Origin: Pelomonas sp. SE-A7
GTDB lineage: Bacteria; Pseudomonadota; Gammaproteobacteria; Burkholderiales; Burkholderiaceae_C
Length of the DNA: 64,000 nt
NCBI RefSeq assembly: GCF_030345705.1
Contig: NZ_JAUASW010000001.1
Span: forward strand, 1,488,001-1,552,000
Direction of reading: 5' to 3'
The notes beneath the pieces were generated by a model. The model ran no database searches, was not told the origin of the DNA, and saw nothing but the letters and a program-made list of their open reading frames with translations. The translations under genes and the position numbers were made by a program. Below, piece after piece: positions 36,204-46,168 of this stretch; positions within the stretch are counted from its first letter, which is position 1, and every line of letters starts with the position of its first letter.

Positions 36204-37151
36204 ATGAAAGTCTGGACCTACCGCTACCCCGTCACCGTTGCCGGTGTCCGCTACGAGTTGCGCCTCGAGGCCGGCATGTCCGAGTCGCGCCTGCTGCTGG
36301 AGCATCAGGGCCAACTGCTTGAGGACAGCCAGCGCCACCTGCACGATCCCTACCGGCTGCACCGCCTGAGCGTGGAGACCGATCAGGGCCGGCTGGAGTT
36401 CGAGCTGGGCCCGCGCACCGCCTGGAGCTACGGCGTCCAGGCCCGCCTGAACGGCGAACTGGTCTACAGCTCGCATCCCCAGCCCTTCGCGTACCTGCCC
36501 AAGATCCAGCAGATGCTCGCCAAGCGCGCGCCCAGTGCCCGCGCTGCCTTCGAGAACGGCGTGGACTTCGGTCGCCTCAAGCCGCAGCTGCCCGCGCTGG
36601 CGGTCGACATCGTGCTGGGCCTGCTGTTCTTCATCCTGGGCAAGCTGAGCGACCTGCGCACCGCCGCCCTGGTCACGGCCGGCGCCGGCCTGGCCATCGT
36701 GCCGCTGCAGTGGGCGATCAAGCGCTGGGCGGCTCGCAAGGTCGATCTGCTGGGCGGCCTGGCCTTGTTCGGCATCTTCATCCTCCTGCTGTCGGCCGGC
36801 TTCTCCTGGGTCTTCGATTCGGAGTTCGCGGTTCAGCTCAAGGCCACGGTCATAGGCGGCCTCGTGGCCGCCTGCTTCGGCGTCGATGCCCTGTTCGGCG
36901 GGCGGCGCCTGGGCGGCAAGATGCAGGCCTACCTGGTCTACCGCGATCTCAACACTCGCCGACTGTCGGCCGGCATGTGCGGCATGGGCGTGGTGATGGC
37001 CGGCGTCAACCTGGCCATTGCCTGCTGGTTGTCCAAGGACGCCTGGCTCTGGTACACGCTGTGGGGCGACGCGCTGCTGGCCTTCGTGTTGTCCAACCTG
37101 GCCATCCAGTGGTCGCGCCCGCGGCCCGCCAGTCGCCTGGTCAGCGCCTGA
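36204..37151 (+). CDS. Membrane protein with YciB/septation-protein-A-like C-terminus
   Basis: A 315-residue protein in two parts. Residues about 1-120 are soluble and start MKVWTYRYPVTVAGVRYELRLE; this resembles the beta-rich FAIM-type fold only faintly and I do not assign it. Residues about 130-315 carry five or six membrane segments: PQLPALAVDIVLGLLFFILGKLSDL, LGGLALFGIFILLLSAGFSWVF, and a tail AYLVYRDLNTRRLSAG. The segment order and length match the inner-membrane septation protein A (YciB/IspZ) family. The fused soluble domain is unusual for that family. No partner genes nearby explain its role. Confidence 0.6.
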   Translation: MKVWTYRYPVTVAGVRYELRLEAGMSESRLLLEHQGQLLEDSQRHLHDPYRLHRLSVETDQGRLEFELGPRTAWSYGVQARLNGELVYSSHPQPFAYLPKIQQMLAKRAPSARAAFENGVDFGRLKPQLPALAVDIVLGLLFFILGKLSDLRTAALVTAGAGLAIVPLQWAIKRWAARKVDLLGGLALFGIFILLLSAGFSWVFDSEFAVQLKATVIGGLVAACFGVDALFGGRRLGGKMQAYLVYRDLNTRRLSAGMCGMGVVMAGVNLAIACWLSKDAWLWYTLWGDALLAFVLSNLAIQWSRPRPASRLVSA

Positions 37152-37246
37152 TCGCTTGCGCAAAGTCAAGCGGGTCGGTCGGGCCCGCTGCAGAATGGCC
37201 TCCTTGGCGGCCGGCCCGGCTTGGGCACCGCCGACAGGGAGCCAGG

Positions 37247-39118
37247 ATGACAGAAGACCCGCTGGACCGGGCGGCCTTGCTGGATCTGGAACAGGGCCGT
37301 GCCATCGCAGGACTGCAGCGCGACGTGCTGGAAGCCGTGGCGCTGGGCCGTCCGCTGAACCTAGTCATGGACCTGCTGTGCCGCCAGGTCGAGGCGCTGG
37401 CGCCCGAGGTGCTCTGCACGGTGCTGGCTGTCGACAGCGTCGGCCTGGTCCATCCGCTGGCCGCGCCCAGCCTGCCGGCCGGCTTCAGCCAGGCGATCGA
37501 GGGCGCGCCCATCGGCCCCAAGGCCGGCTCCTGCGGCACGGCCGCCTGGCGGCGCGAGCCCGTCGAGGTCAGCGACATCAACACCGATCCGCTGTGGGAC
37601 GACTACCGCTCGCTCGCCCAGTCCTTCGGGCTTGCTGCCTGCTGGTCCTCGCCCATCCTGATGGACAACGGCCGCGTGGTCGCCACCTTCGCCCTCTACT
37701 ACCGCGAGCCACGCAGCGCAGCGCCCTTCCACCGGCTGATGGTCGAGGCTTGCATTCATCTCTGCATGGTGGCCTTCAAGCATGAGGAGAACCAGCGCCG
37801 CATCGAGCGCCTGGCCTTCTACGATGGCGTCACCGGCCTGCCCAATCGCACGCTGCTGGCCGACCGCGCCGGCCAGGCCCTGCAGGTTTCGGCCCGGCTG
37901 GGCCTGCCCTGCTCGCTGCTGCTGCTGGACATAGACCGCTTCAAGACGATCAACGAGTCCATGGGCCATGCGGCCGGCGACCAGCTGCTGCAGGAAGTGG
38001 CGCGGCGGCTGCAGTCGGCCCTGCGCGAGACCGACACGCTGGCGCGCCTGGGCGGCGACGAGTTCGTGGCCCTGCTGCCAGGCAGCGATGCGGCGTCGGC
38101 CATGCAAAGGGCCGACCTGCTGCTGGCCGCCTTCACTCAGCCCTTCCAGACTCCCGGCCATGGCGCGCTCAGCCTGACGGCCAGCATTGGCGTCTGCACC
38201 GCACCGGCCGACGGCAAGAACCTGGAGCAACTGCTCAAGCATGCCGACATGGCCATGTACGAGGCCAAGGCCGCCGGCCGCAACTGCGCCCGCTTCTTCC
38301 TGAGCGCGATGAACCAGGCCTTGGAAGAGCGCCTGCGGCTGGAGACGGCACTGCGCCGGGCGCTGAGCACCGGCTCCCAGCTGTCACTGCACTACCAGCC
38401 CAAGCTGAGGCTGGCCGACCGGCACTTGGTCGGCGTCGAGGCACTGCTGCGCTGGAACGATCCCGAACTCGGCCGGGTCGCACCCGACCGCTTCATTCCG
38501 GTGGCCGAGGAGACCGGCCTGATCGCCGCACTGGACGCCTGGGTACTGGATGCCGCGCTGAACCAACTGGCCCGCTGGCGCGCGGAAGGCCGTGCCCTGC
38601 CCTCGGTCTCGGTCAATGTCTCGCCACTGCGCTTCTACCAGGACGACGTGGCCGGCCATGTGCGCCGCCTCTTGCAGCAACTGGGCCTGGCGGCCGAGGC
38701 GCTGACGCTGGAGGTGACCGAGCGCCTGATGCTGGACGATGATGCCGGCGCCCGCGCCCAGCTGGACGAGCTGCACCGCATGGGCGTGCGGCTGTCGGTC
38801 GATGATTTCGGCACCGGCTATTCCAGCCTCAGCTACCTGAAGCGGCTGCCGGTCAGCGAGCTCAAGCTGGACAAGAGCTTCGTCGCCGAGCTGGAGACCG
38901 ATGCCGACGACCGGGCGCTGGCCAGTGCCGTCATCGGCATAGGCCGCGGCCTGGGCCTGTGCGTGGTGGCCGAAGGCGTGGAGACCGAGGGCCAGTGGAA
39001 CATCCTGCGCGAGGCCGGCTGCGAGGTGGCCCAGGGCTGGCTGATAGGCCGCGCCCTGCCGGTGGATCAGCTGCAGCGCTGGCTGGACGACCAGGTTCAG
39101 CGCAGCGCGCCGCGCTGA
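37247..39118 (+). CDS. GAF-GGDEF-EAL cyclic-di-GMP turnover protein
   Basis: A 623-residue cytoplasmic protein. Residues about 25-175 form a GAF domain (SCGTAAWRREPVEVSDINTD). The GGDEF domain carries an intact GGDEF at 269-273, with an RxxD inhibitory site (RETD) five residues earlier. The EAL domain carries EALLRW from about 398, NVSP near 467, and DDFGTGYSSL from 519, with the KLDKSFV catalytic Lys region. Both enzymatic domains look functional, so it may make or degrade cyclic-di-GMP depending on the signal; many such proteins act mainly as phosphodiesterases. The last 22 bases overlap the convergent helical-repeat gene. Confidence 0.92.
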   Translation: MTEDPLDRAALLDLEQGRAIAGLQRDVLEAVALGRPLNLVMDLLCRQVEALAPEVLCTVLAVDSVGLVHPLAAPSLPAGFSQAIEGAPIGPKAGSCGTAAWRREPVEVSDINTDPLWDDYRSLAQSFGLAACWSSPILMDNGRVVATFALYYREPRSAAPFHRLMVEACIHLCMVAFKHEENQRRIERLAFYDGVTGLPNRTLLADRAGQALQVSARLGLPCSLLLLDIDRFKTINESMGHAAGDQLLQEVARRLQSALRETDTLARLGGDEFVALLPGSDAASAMQRADLLLAAFTQPFQTPGHGALSLTASIGVCTAPADGKNLEQLLKHADMAMYEAKAAGRNCARFFLSAMNQALEERLRLETALRRALSTGSQLSLHYQPKLRLADRHLVGVEALLRWNDPELGRVAPDRFIPVAEETGLIAALDAWVLDAALNQLARWRAEGRALPSVSVNVSPLRFYQDDVAGHVRRLLQQLGLAAEALTLEVTERLMLDDDAGARAQLDELHRMGVRLSVDDFGTGYSSLSYLKRLPVSELKLDKSFVAELETDADDRALASAVIGIGRGLGLCVVAEGVETEGQWNILREAGCEVAQGWLIGRALPVDQLQRWLDDQVQRSAPR

Positions 39119-40197
39119 GCCGCGCGGATCTCGGTCGCGGCCAGCTCGCGCTGCCGGCGCTGGTCGGCCCTCACCTGCTCCAGCTGCCGGCCCAGTTGTT
39201 CGGCCAAGACCGCCTTGCCGCGACGCAGGGCCAGGGCCCGCGCCGTCTTCAGCACCTGCTCACGCACCGGCGCGCTCGAGGAGCCACCGGTCTGCTGCAG
39301 CAGCCAGGGCATGCGGGCGTCGGCCTCGTCGAGCCGGTCAAGGCGCAGTTCCACCTCGGCCAGGGCATGGGTGACGGCAATCCGCAGCGCCGGGATGTCC
39401 AGCGTCAGCATCAGCTGGTCGGCCTGCTTCAACAGCTGGGCGGCCTCGTCCAGCCGGCCGCCGCACATCAGGCCGTGGGCCATGTTGAGCCTCAGCACGG
39501 CGCGCTGGCGAGGCGACATGAAGGACTCGTCCAGGTAGCGGCGCGCGTGATTGGCCAGCTGCAGCAGGCGCTGGGCCGCGGCCATGGCGCGGTCGAACTG
39601 GCCGCTGTCCAGCATGGACTGGTGGGCAAAGGCGCCGGCCATCAGCGCATTGGCATAGCTGCGGACCAGGATCTGGCGGTCGGCCGCCTCGCGGGCCCGC
39701 GACAGCGCCTGCAGGTGCAGCCGCTCGGCCTCGTCGTACTCGCCCAGGTAGGCCTGGACATGGGCCAGCGAGGCCAGGGCCGCAGCCATGGATTCGAACA
39801 GGTCATGCCGGTCCGCCAGCTCCACCGCCTGCACGGCGGGCGGCAGGCCTTCGTCCGGCAGGCCGGCCTCGCAGGCCGCCAGTGCGGCGAGCTCGAGGCA
39901 GCGGATGCTGTCGGGCCAGGCCTGCAACTCCTCGTGGCGCCGGCCGGCCTCCAGGGCCGTCGCAAAAGCGCTGGCAAAGTCACCGGCCCGCCAGACGACC
40001 TCGGCACGCAGATGCGTGGCCCGGGCGGCGAGACGGGGATCCCGGGCGGCCTGGCTCAGGGCCTCGGCTTCGGCCGACCACTGGGCCGCCTCCGCCAGGC
40101 GGTCGGCCACGATCGCCTCGCTCACGCGGGCAAGCAGGGCTTCGCAACGACTCTGGGGGTTCTGTGCGGGCTCGCTCGAAGACTGCATGGCGGCCAT
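39097..40197 (-). CDS. Helical-repeat (TPR-like) protein
   Basis: A 366-residue protein made almost entirely of amphipathic helices. Repeated patterns such as LGEYDEAERLHLQALSRARE, GRLDEAAQLLKQADQLM and DRLDEADARMPWLLQQ fit degenerate TPR units. The C-terminus (EQLGRQLEQVRADQRRQREL) is a likely coiled coil. Related TPR modules often precede a GGDEF domain; this one stops where such a domain would begin. It has no signal peptide. An alternative start three codons downstream exists. It shares a 22-base tail overlap with the GAF-GGDEF-EAL gene, which suggests but does not prove a functional link. Confidence 0.7.
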   Translation of the reverse strand: MAAMQSSSEPAQNPQSRCEALLARVSEAIVADRLAEAAQWSAEAEALSQAARDPRLAARATHLRAEVVWRAGDFASAFATALEAGRRHEELQAWPDSIRCLELAALAACEAGLPDEGLPPAVQAVELADRHDLFESMAAALASLAHVQAYLGEYDEAERLHLQALSRAREAADRQILVRSYANALMAGAFAHQSMLDSGQFDRAMAAAQRLLQLANHARRYLDESFMSPRQRAVLRLNMAHGLMCGGRLDEAAQLLKQADQLMLTLDIPALRIAVTHALAEVELRLDRLDEADARMPWLLQQTGGSSSAPVREQVLKTARALALRRGKAVLAEQLGRQLEQVRADQRRQRELAATEIRAAQRGALR

Positions 40198-40223
40198 CCT
40201 GGTCCGGATGGCCCCCAGTATGC

Positions 40224-41522
<1,299 letters not shown>

Positions 41523-41538
41523 GCGATTCCTCGGCAAG

Positions 41539-41575
41539 AAAAAAAGGCCGGCCGAGTGTAGCCACGGCCGGCCTT
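41539..41575 (-). terminator. Intrinsic terminator after the PEP-CTERM gene
   Basis: A nine-base perfect stem (GGCCGGCCG/CGGCCGGCC, positions 41546-41554 and 41565-41573) is followed on the minus strand by seven T residues. It should end transcription from the PEP-CTERM gene and insulate the amidohydrolase. Confidence 0.85.
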
Positions 41576-41596
41576 GGCTTGCGCCTGCTGATGGCC

Positions 41597-42361
41597 CTAG
41601 CGCTTGCGACGGCTGCGAAGCGCGCCCATCAGTCCCAGCGCCAGCAAGGCCGCGGTGCCGGGCTCCGGCACCGACTGCGCAGCGGCCGCGCCGGAAGCAA
41701 AGCGCAGCTCGTCGATGCTGATGCCGTAGTAGCTGTCGCGGTTGTACAGCGAGAAGCCGGCGATGTCGGCCACGCCGCCGTCGCGGGCGAAGGCGTAGTA
41801 GCCGTCCGCCACCGGACCCAGGGCCAGCGACTGGATCAGGCTGCCATCGGTGCGATAGAGGTTCAGCGTGGCCGCACCGCCATCGCCATCCCGCAGGTAG
41901 AAGCCCAGCGAGGACTGGCCGATGGCGAAACGGGCCGAGAGGGCGCCGAAGCCGAACGGGTCGGCACCGTCGGCCATGCTCGGTCCCACGCCGGCCAGGG
42001 CCTGGCCGCGCGAATCGCCGTAGTCGTAGACACCCAGGTTGTGGCCGCTGGCACCGGCGAGCAGGCTGAGGCCGGCCGTCGGCGCGCCGGTGCTCAGGTC
42101 GTCGAACCAGTCCTGGGCCACCTCACCCGGCCGCGGCGCCTTGGCCATGCTGAGCACCTGCCCGGCGAAGCGTTCGCCGAAGCTGACGCCGCCGCTCGTG
42201 AGCAGGCCGTTGATCAGGCCGTCCGCACCGGCCACGACGTTGTCGAAGTTCAGGGTGGTGCCGGCGATGCCGGCATAGCTGGTGCTCAGCACCGGACCGG
42301 CCTGGGCCAGGCCGGCGCTCAGCAGGGCGCTGGCCAGCAGGGTCTTGAGAATGCGCTTCAT
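41597..42361 (-). CDS. PEP-CTERM sorting domain protein
   Basis: A 254-residue exported protein. It has a signal peptide cut near AQAGP. The C-terminal sorting signal SVPEPGTAALLALGLMGALRSRRKR (last 25 residues: PEP motif, hydrophobic stretch, basic end) is complete. The mature part is rich in Gly, Ala, Tyr and Asp (YDYGDSRG, YNRDSYYGISIDEL) and probably folds as a beta-sandwich. PEP-CTERM proteins are processed by an exosortase, here encoded elsewhere, and go to the surface or exopolysaccharide. It follows the pectate lyase by 25 bases on the same strand. Confidence 0.9.
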   Translation of the reverse strand: MKRILKTLLASALLSAGLAQAGPVLSTSYAGIAGTTLNFDNVVAGADGLINGLLTSGGVSFGERFAGQVLSMAKAPRPGEVAQDWFDDLSTGAPTAGLSLLAGASGHNLGVYDYGDSRGQALAGVGPSMADGADPFGFGALSARFAIGQSSLGFYLRDGDGGAATLNLYRTDGSLIQSLALGPVADGYYAFARDGGVADIAGFSLYNRDSYYGISIDELRFASGAAAAQSVPEPGTAALLALGLMGALRSRRKR

Positions 42362-42386
42362 CGAAAGGTTTCCTTGTCTGATCGCA

Positions 42387-44762
42387 TCAGCGGCCGCCGC
42401 CGACGATGCTCACGTTGTCGAAATCGGCCGTCACGGCCGTGCTGTTGCTGCCTGAAGAGAGCGCCAGTCCCACGTAGAGCGTGGTCGCCGTGACGCTGAT
42501 ATTGGTTTTCTCGACCCAGGTCACGCCGTCGTTCGAGGCGGCCGAATACAGCGCGTTGCCGCGCCGCTGGACCCGCACCCAGACCGGCACGCTGGAAGTG
42601 CCGAAGCCGCTCAGGCTGGACTTGTTGTTGCCCTGGATCGCCGGACGGATGTCGCCATTGCTGGAGTAGCGCGCGGTCCAGGCGTAGCTCGGAGCTCCCG
42701 TCAGCGCATCGAGCGCCGCCACGCCTGCCCGGCCTGCATCGCTGTTGCCTCCCTGGCTGACGATGCGGGCGGTGAACGTGAAGTCGCCGGTCAGGTTGGT
42801 GTACTTGAAATTGAAGTTGTAGGCAGAGCCGGTGTTGATCTGCCCGCCCCCGCTCATCGTGTAGGTGCCGGTCGCTGCGTTGTAGCCGGCCGCAGGCACG
42901 GTGGCGGTGACCGCCGAGCTCATCAGCTGCTCACCGCTGCCGGTGGCACAAGGCAGGGCCACGGTGCAGGCCGTGCCCGGAGCCGGTGCTGGGCTAGGAG
43001 CCGGTGACGGTGCGGGCGAAGGAGCCGGAGACGGCGCCGGACTGGGCGCTGGCGAGGGAGCGGGCGTCGGCGCGGGCGTGGGGGCCGGCACCGGCGTTCC
43101 AGGCGCCGGAGCCGGCGTCGGTCCGGGCTGGGCGAACAGGCCGAGCCGGCCGGCACCGGCGCTCAGCTTGATGCTGGCGCGCAGGCTGTCGGTCGGCAGC
43201 AGCGTGTAGGCGTAAGGCGGCACCCAGTTCTGTGCCACCGGCAGCGATTCGCAGCCCTGCAGTTCCACGTCGATGGGCTCGGCCATGGGCTTGCCCAGGT
43301 CGTCCTTGTCGCTGATGAAGCGGTGGCCCGAGCTGCGGAAGCTGATCGCCTGCTTGCCGCCGGCCAGCTTGCCGCAGACCTCCTTGGGCTTGAGGCCGCT
43401 GAACTCGTAGAAATTGCTTTCCGAGATCACGTCCGACTGGTAGCGCACGTCCAGGCCCGACATGAACTTCAGGTCCGGGTTGCTGGTCGTGGTGCTGCCG
43501 CTGACCAGGTTGTTGTACAGGTGCAGCTGGCCGAAGCGCACCAGGGGCAGGCGCGAGCCGGTCATGTCCCACCAGTTGCCGGTCAGCGTCACATGCAGGC
43601 GGCCGGCATCGCTCCAGGCCCGGCCCGAGTCGCCGTTGCCGACCAGGGTCAGCTTGTGGTGCTTGCTGAAGTAGCTGTTGGAGACGGTGACGTAGTCCGA
43701 ACCGCGCACGATGTCGAGGCCGCCGTCATGGCGGGTGTCGGTGGCCAGCGAGTCGGGCGTGTCGCCGTCGCTGATCGAGACATGGTCGATCCAGATGTAC
43801 TCGCCCCGCGTGATCGCGATGCCGTCCATGTAGGCGTTGTCGCTGTCCTCGGGGTTGACGTCCCAGGGCGTGTCGATCAACAGGTTGCGGACGATGATGT
43901 TGCGGGTCCAGGTCGGATAAAGCTCCGGGTCCTTGCCGTCGGCCACCCACTTCTTGAAGTCGGCCTCGGCACCCGAGGCGCTGATCGCGGCCTCCATGCC
44001 GATCAGGATCTGGGTGCCGGTGATGCGCGCCGGCCGGCCCTGTGCGTCGTTGATGCCCACCAGGGTGGTGTTGGACGGGATGGCGAACGAGCCGCCCTGC
44101 TTCTGGTCCTCGTAGCTGGTGTACTCCTCGAACACCGTGTTGCCGTCGCGCCAGCGGAAGTCGATGTGGCCGACGACGCGGATGATCTTGGGCTCGTTCC
44201 TGGCCTCGCGGATCGCGGCCAAGAGCTGTTCCTTGTTGAACACCGTGTAGACCCGGTTGGCCGCTGCGGCCGAGCCGCCGCTGACCAGCACCTTGCCGGC
44301 CCGCGACCAGCCATGCCAGCCGATCTCGGGCGCGACCTCGCGCTCGAACGTCAGCTGGCCGCCGCTCGGGTCGGTGGTGGCGAACTGCCAGGCCGGCAGC
44401 ACCGGTGCCTTGCGGAAATTGGCGGGCGCATGCAGGCCGTTGACCTGCACCAGGGCCGAGTAGGTGCGATTGCCGACGTCGAGCAGCAGCGGCGCCGTGG
44501 TGTCGGTCAGGCTCATGGCATCGGTGACCGGAACCGGCGCTGGGGTTGGCGGCCGCGGGGTCCGCGTCGCCTGGGCCTGGCTCGTGGGCCCGGCATCGGG
44601 CTGGGCACTGGCGGCACCGGCCGTCGGAGCGGCGGATGTGCCCACCAGCGGGCCTTCGTTGTCATTGCTTCCGCCGCCGCAGGCCAGCAGCCCCAGCGAG
44701 ATCGAAGTGGCCAGCAGCGTGCGACGCCGCGGCAGGGCCGCGGCGGGTTTTCTTGCGTTCAT
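42387..44762 (-). CDS. Modular pectate lyase lipoprotein (PL1) with C-terminal beta-sandwich
   Basis: A 791-residue exported enzyme with a lipobox LLAC near residue 28. A Pro/Ala/Thr-rich stretch (about 45-80) follows, then the PL1 pectate lyase parallel beta-helix at about 170-530. Landmarks are WIDHVSISDG at 324, SKHHKLTLVG at 366, and NWWDMTGSRLPLVRFG with RLPLVR, the catalytic Arg region, near 404. The Pro-Ala linker is at 547-596 and the last 190 residues form a beta-sandwich typical of carbohydrate-binding or DUF1349-like domains. It should cut polygalacturonate at or outside the cell surface. The start ATG 44762 gives the signal peptide directly. Confidence 0.9.
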   Translation of the reverse strand: MNARKPAAALPRRRTLLATSISLGLLACGGGSNDNEGPLVGTSAAPTAGAASAQPDAGPTSQAQATRTPRPPTPAPVPVTDAMSLTDTTAPLLLDVGNRTYSALVQVNGLHAPANFRKAPVLPAWQFATTDPSGGQLTFEREVAPEIGWHGWSRAGKVLVSGGSAAAANRVYTVFNKEQLLAAIREARNEPKIIRVVGHIDFRWRDGNTVFEEYTSYEDQKQGGSFAIPSNTTLVGINDAQGRPARITGTQILIGMEAAISASGAEADFKKWVADGKDPELYPTWTRNIIVRNLLIDTPWDVNPEDSDNAYMDGIAITRGEYIWIDHVSISDGDTPDSLATDTRHDGGLDIVRGSDYVTVSNSYFSKHHKLTLVGNGDSGRAWSDAGRLHVTLTGNWWDMTGSRLPLVRFGQLHLYNNLVSGSTTTSNPDLKFMSGLDVRYQSDVISESNFYEFSGLKPKEVCGKLAGGKQAISFRSSGHRFISDKDDLGKPMAEPIDVELQGCESLPVAQNWVPPYAYTLLPTDSLRASIKLSAGAGRLGLFAQPGPTPAPAPGTPVPAPTPAPTPAPSPAPSPAPSPAPSPAPSPAPSPAPAPGTACTVALPCATGSGEQLMSSAVTATVPAAGYNAATGTYTMSGGGQINTGSAYNFNFKYTNLTGDFTFTARIVSQGGNSDAGRAGVAALDALTGAPSYAWTARYSSNGDIRPAIQGNNKSSLSGFGTSSVPVWVRVQRRGNALYSAASNDGVTWVEKTNISVTATTLYVGLALSSGSNSTAVTADFDNVSIVGGGR
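42975..43124 (-). repeat. Pro-Ala repeat linker in the pectate lyase
   Basis: About 150 bases encode some 50 residues built from TPAP and SPAP units (residues 547-596). It joins the catalytic beta-helix to the C-terminal domain. Such low-complexity coding DNA is prone to length change. Confidence 0.85.
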
Positions 44763-45129
44763 GCGCGTGTCTCCTGGGCATGGCCGCGGGTGGGCCCGTC
44801 GGTCCGATGCCGGTGGTTCTCGGTCTTGGCCAGGCATGGCGCGGCCCATCGCGGCGCGTGAGGCGCGTGCGGGTCGAGGACAGCCGTGGATGGGGGTCGG
44901 CAACAGGCCGAGGGGGCGGTTGCAAGCGTCTGGCGCAGGCAGACAGCTTGCGGCGCATCGACCCGCGGCAGGCAGGTCGATGGCTTGCTTGCGGGGAGCA
45001 AGCGGCGAGGCCGGCGCGGTCAGCGCGCTGGAGGACTCACTGTTGCGAAACAGTGTTCCGTTTTTGAGTGCTTGGGTCTATGCAGGCATTCCCTGCCCCG
45101 CGTTCTCGGGGGGATCAGGGGGTGGGCGA
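44763..45129. other. Upstream region of the pectate lyase, with an 18-base palindrome
   Basis: No gene is evident in these 367 bases. At 45038-45055 lies the palindrome CACTGTT-4 bases-AACAGTG, with perfect seven-base arms. It is about 275 bases before the pectate lyase start and 75 bases after the S4 gene stop, both on the minus strand. It could be a regulator binding site for the lyase. There is no convincing T-run for a minus-strand terminator. Confidence 0.45.
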
Positions 45130-45351
45130 TCAGGCGGCCTGAACGCGGATCTGCTGGCCTTGTGCCGTCACCCGCTGGCCGGCGCGGATCTTGGCGGTCT
45201 TGCGGCTTTCAGGCTGGCCGTCCACCTGGACCAGGCCCTCGGTGATCATCATGCGGGCCTGGCCGCCGCTGTCGGCAATGCCGACGGCCTTGAGCAGCTT
45301 GTCCAGCTCGATGTACTCGCCGCGCAGCTGGAAGTCGATCTCTTGATTCAT
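45130..45351 (-). CDS. S4-domain RNA-binding protein (YbcJ-like)
   Basis: A 73-residue protein that is essentially one S4 RNA-binding domain. The characteristic sequence is IELDKLLKAVGIADSGGQARMMITEGLVQVDG. The E. coli relative YbcJ has the same size and fold and is thought to act on structured RNA. Its exact role is unknown. It is the last gene of the minus-strand run that starts at 49687, 28 bases after the solute-binding gene. Confidence 0.9.
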   Translation of the reverse strand: MNQEIDFQLRGEYIELDKLLKAVGIADSGGQARMMITEGLVQVDGQPESRKTAKIRAGQRVTAQGQQIRVQAA

Positions 45352-45379
45352 GGCCGCAATTGTCGCTGCGCCAGCCGCA

Positions 45380-46168
45380 CTAGGGCCGCACCGGGTTCAG
45401 GTAGCGCTCCTGCAGCTGGGTCCATTGCGGGCTCTTGCGCAGGGCCTCGAAGGCCTGGGTCCAGCGCTGCAGCTGGGCCTCGGGCAGGTCCTTGCTGAAG
45501 GCGATGTAGCCGGTGGTCGAGCCGGCCACGATGGCGGTACGACGGATCTCGACGGCCGGGATGCCGATCGCCTCGACGAGCTCGGCCATGCTGGCTTCCG
45601 ACACCGGCATCAGGTCGACCCGGCCGGCCTTGAGCATGCGCAGGCAGGACTCGTAGGAATTGGCCCGCTCCAGCCGGCCATAGCCATCGGCCGTCAGCAC
45701 CTGGTCGTAGGCCGAGCCGCGCAACACGCAGACCCGGCTCTCGCGCGCCTGCTCGGTGGTCCGCACCGGCCGCGCCTGGCTGGCGCTCTCGAAGAAGTAG
45801 TCGGTCTCGACCTGCAGCGGACCGACCCAGCGGAAGCTGTTCTCCCGCTCCGGCGTGCGCACCACGTTGAAAAAGGCCACGCCGCGCTCTTCCTGCAGCA
45901 GCTTGTAGCCGCGGGCATAGGGCACGGCCTGGATGGCTTGCGGATGCTTGAGCGAGCGCATCAGGGCCCGCACCACCTCGACCTGGAAAGCCCGGCGCCC
46001 ACCACCCGGCCGGCCACGCAGGCTGTCGCCATCGGAAAGCACCTGCTCGCCGACGCTGTGGGTGTAGAAGCTGGTCGCCTGCTGGGCCGCGGCGGTGCCG
46101 GGCAGCAGCACCGCCAGCATCGTCGTCGTCAGCAGCAGCGCCAGCCTTGCGGCGCGCAGCTCAGGCAT
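45380..46168 (-). CDS. Periplasmic solute-binding protein (SBP_bac_3-like), coupled to the TPP enzyme
   Basis: A 262-residue exported protein with a signal peptide cut near AAAQQ. It matches the family 3 binding-protein fold: FQVEVVRALMR, the hinge region VCVLRGSAYD and LKAGRVDLMPVSEASM. Ligand unknown; no permease or ATPase is near. Its ATG overlaps the stop of the thiamine-diphosphate enzyme gene by eight bases, so the two are in one operon. The pairing of a periplasmic binder with a cytoplasmic TPP enzyme is unusual. Confidence 0.8.
   Translation of the reverse strand: MPELRAARLALLLTTTMLAVLLPGTAAAQQATSFYTHSVGEQVLSDGDSLRGRPGGGRRAFQVEVVRALMRSLKHPQAIQAVPYARGYKLLQEERGVAFFNVVRTPERENSFRWVGPLQVETDYFFESASQARPVRTTEQARESRVCVLRGSAYDQVLTADGYGRLERANSYESCLRMLKAGRVDLMPVSEASMAELVEAIGIPAVEIRRTAIVAGSTTGYIAFSKDLPEAQLQRWTQAFEALRKSPQWTQLQERYLNPVRP

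Noticed and set aside
42975..43124. CRISPR-like or tandem DNA repeat
   Set aside because: The short periodicity is the codon pattern of the Pro-Ala linker inside the pectate lyase, not an array with spacers.
45038..45066. Intrinsic terminator on the plus strand at the palindrome
   Set aside because: The T-run is six bases away from the stem and no plus-strand gene ends there; an operator is more likely.
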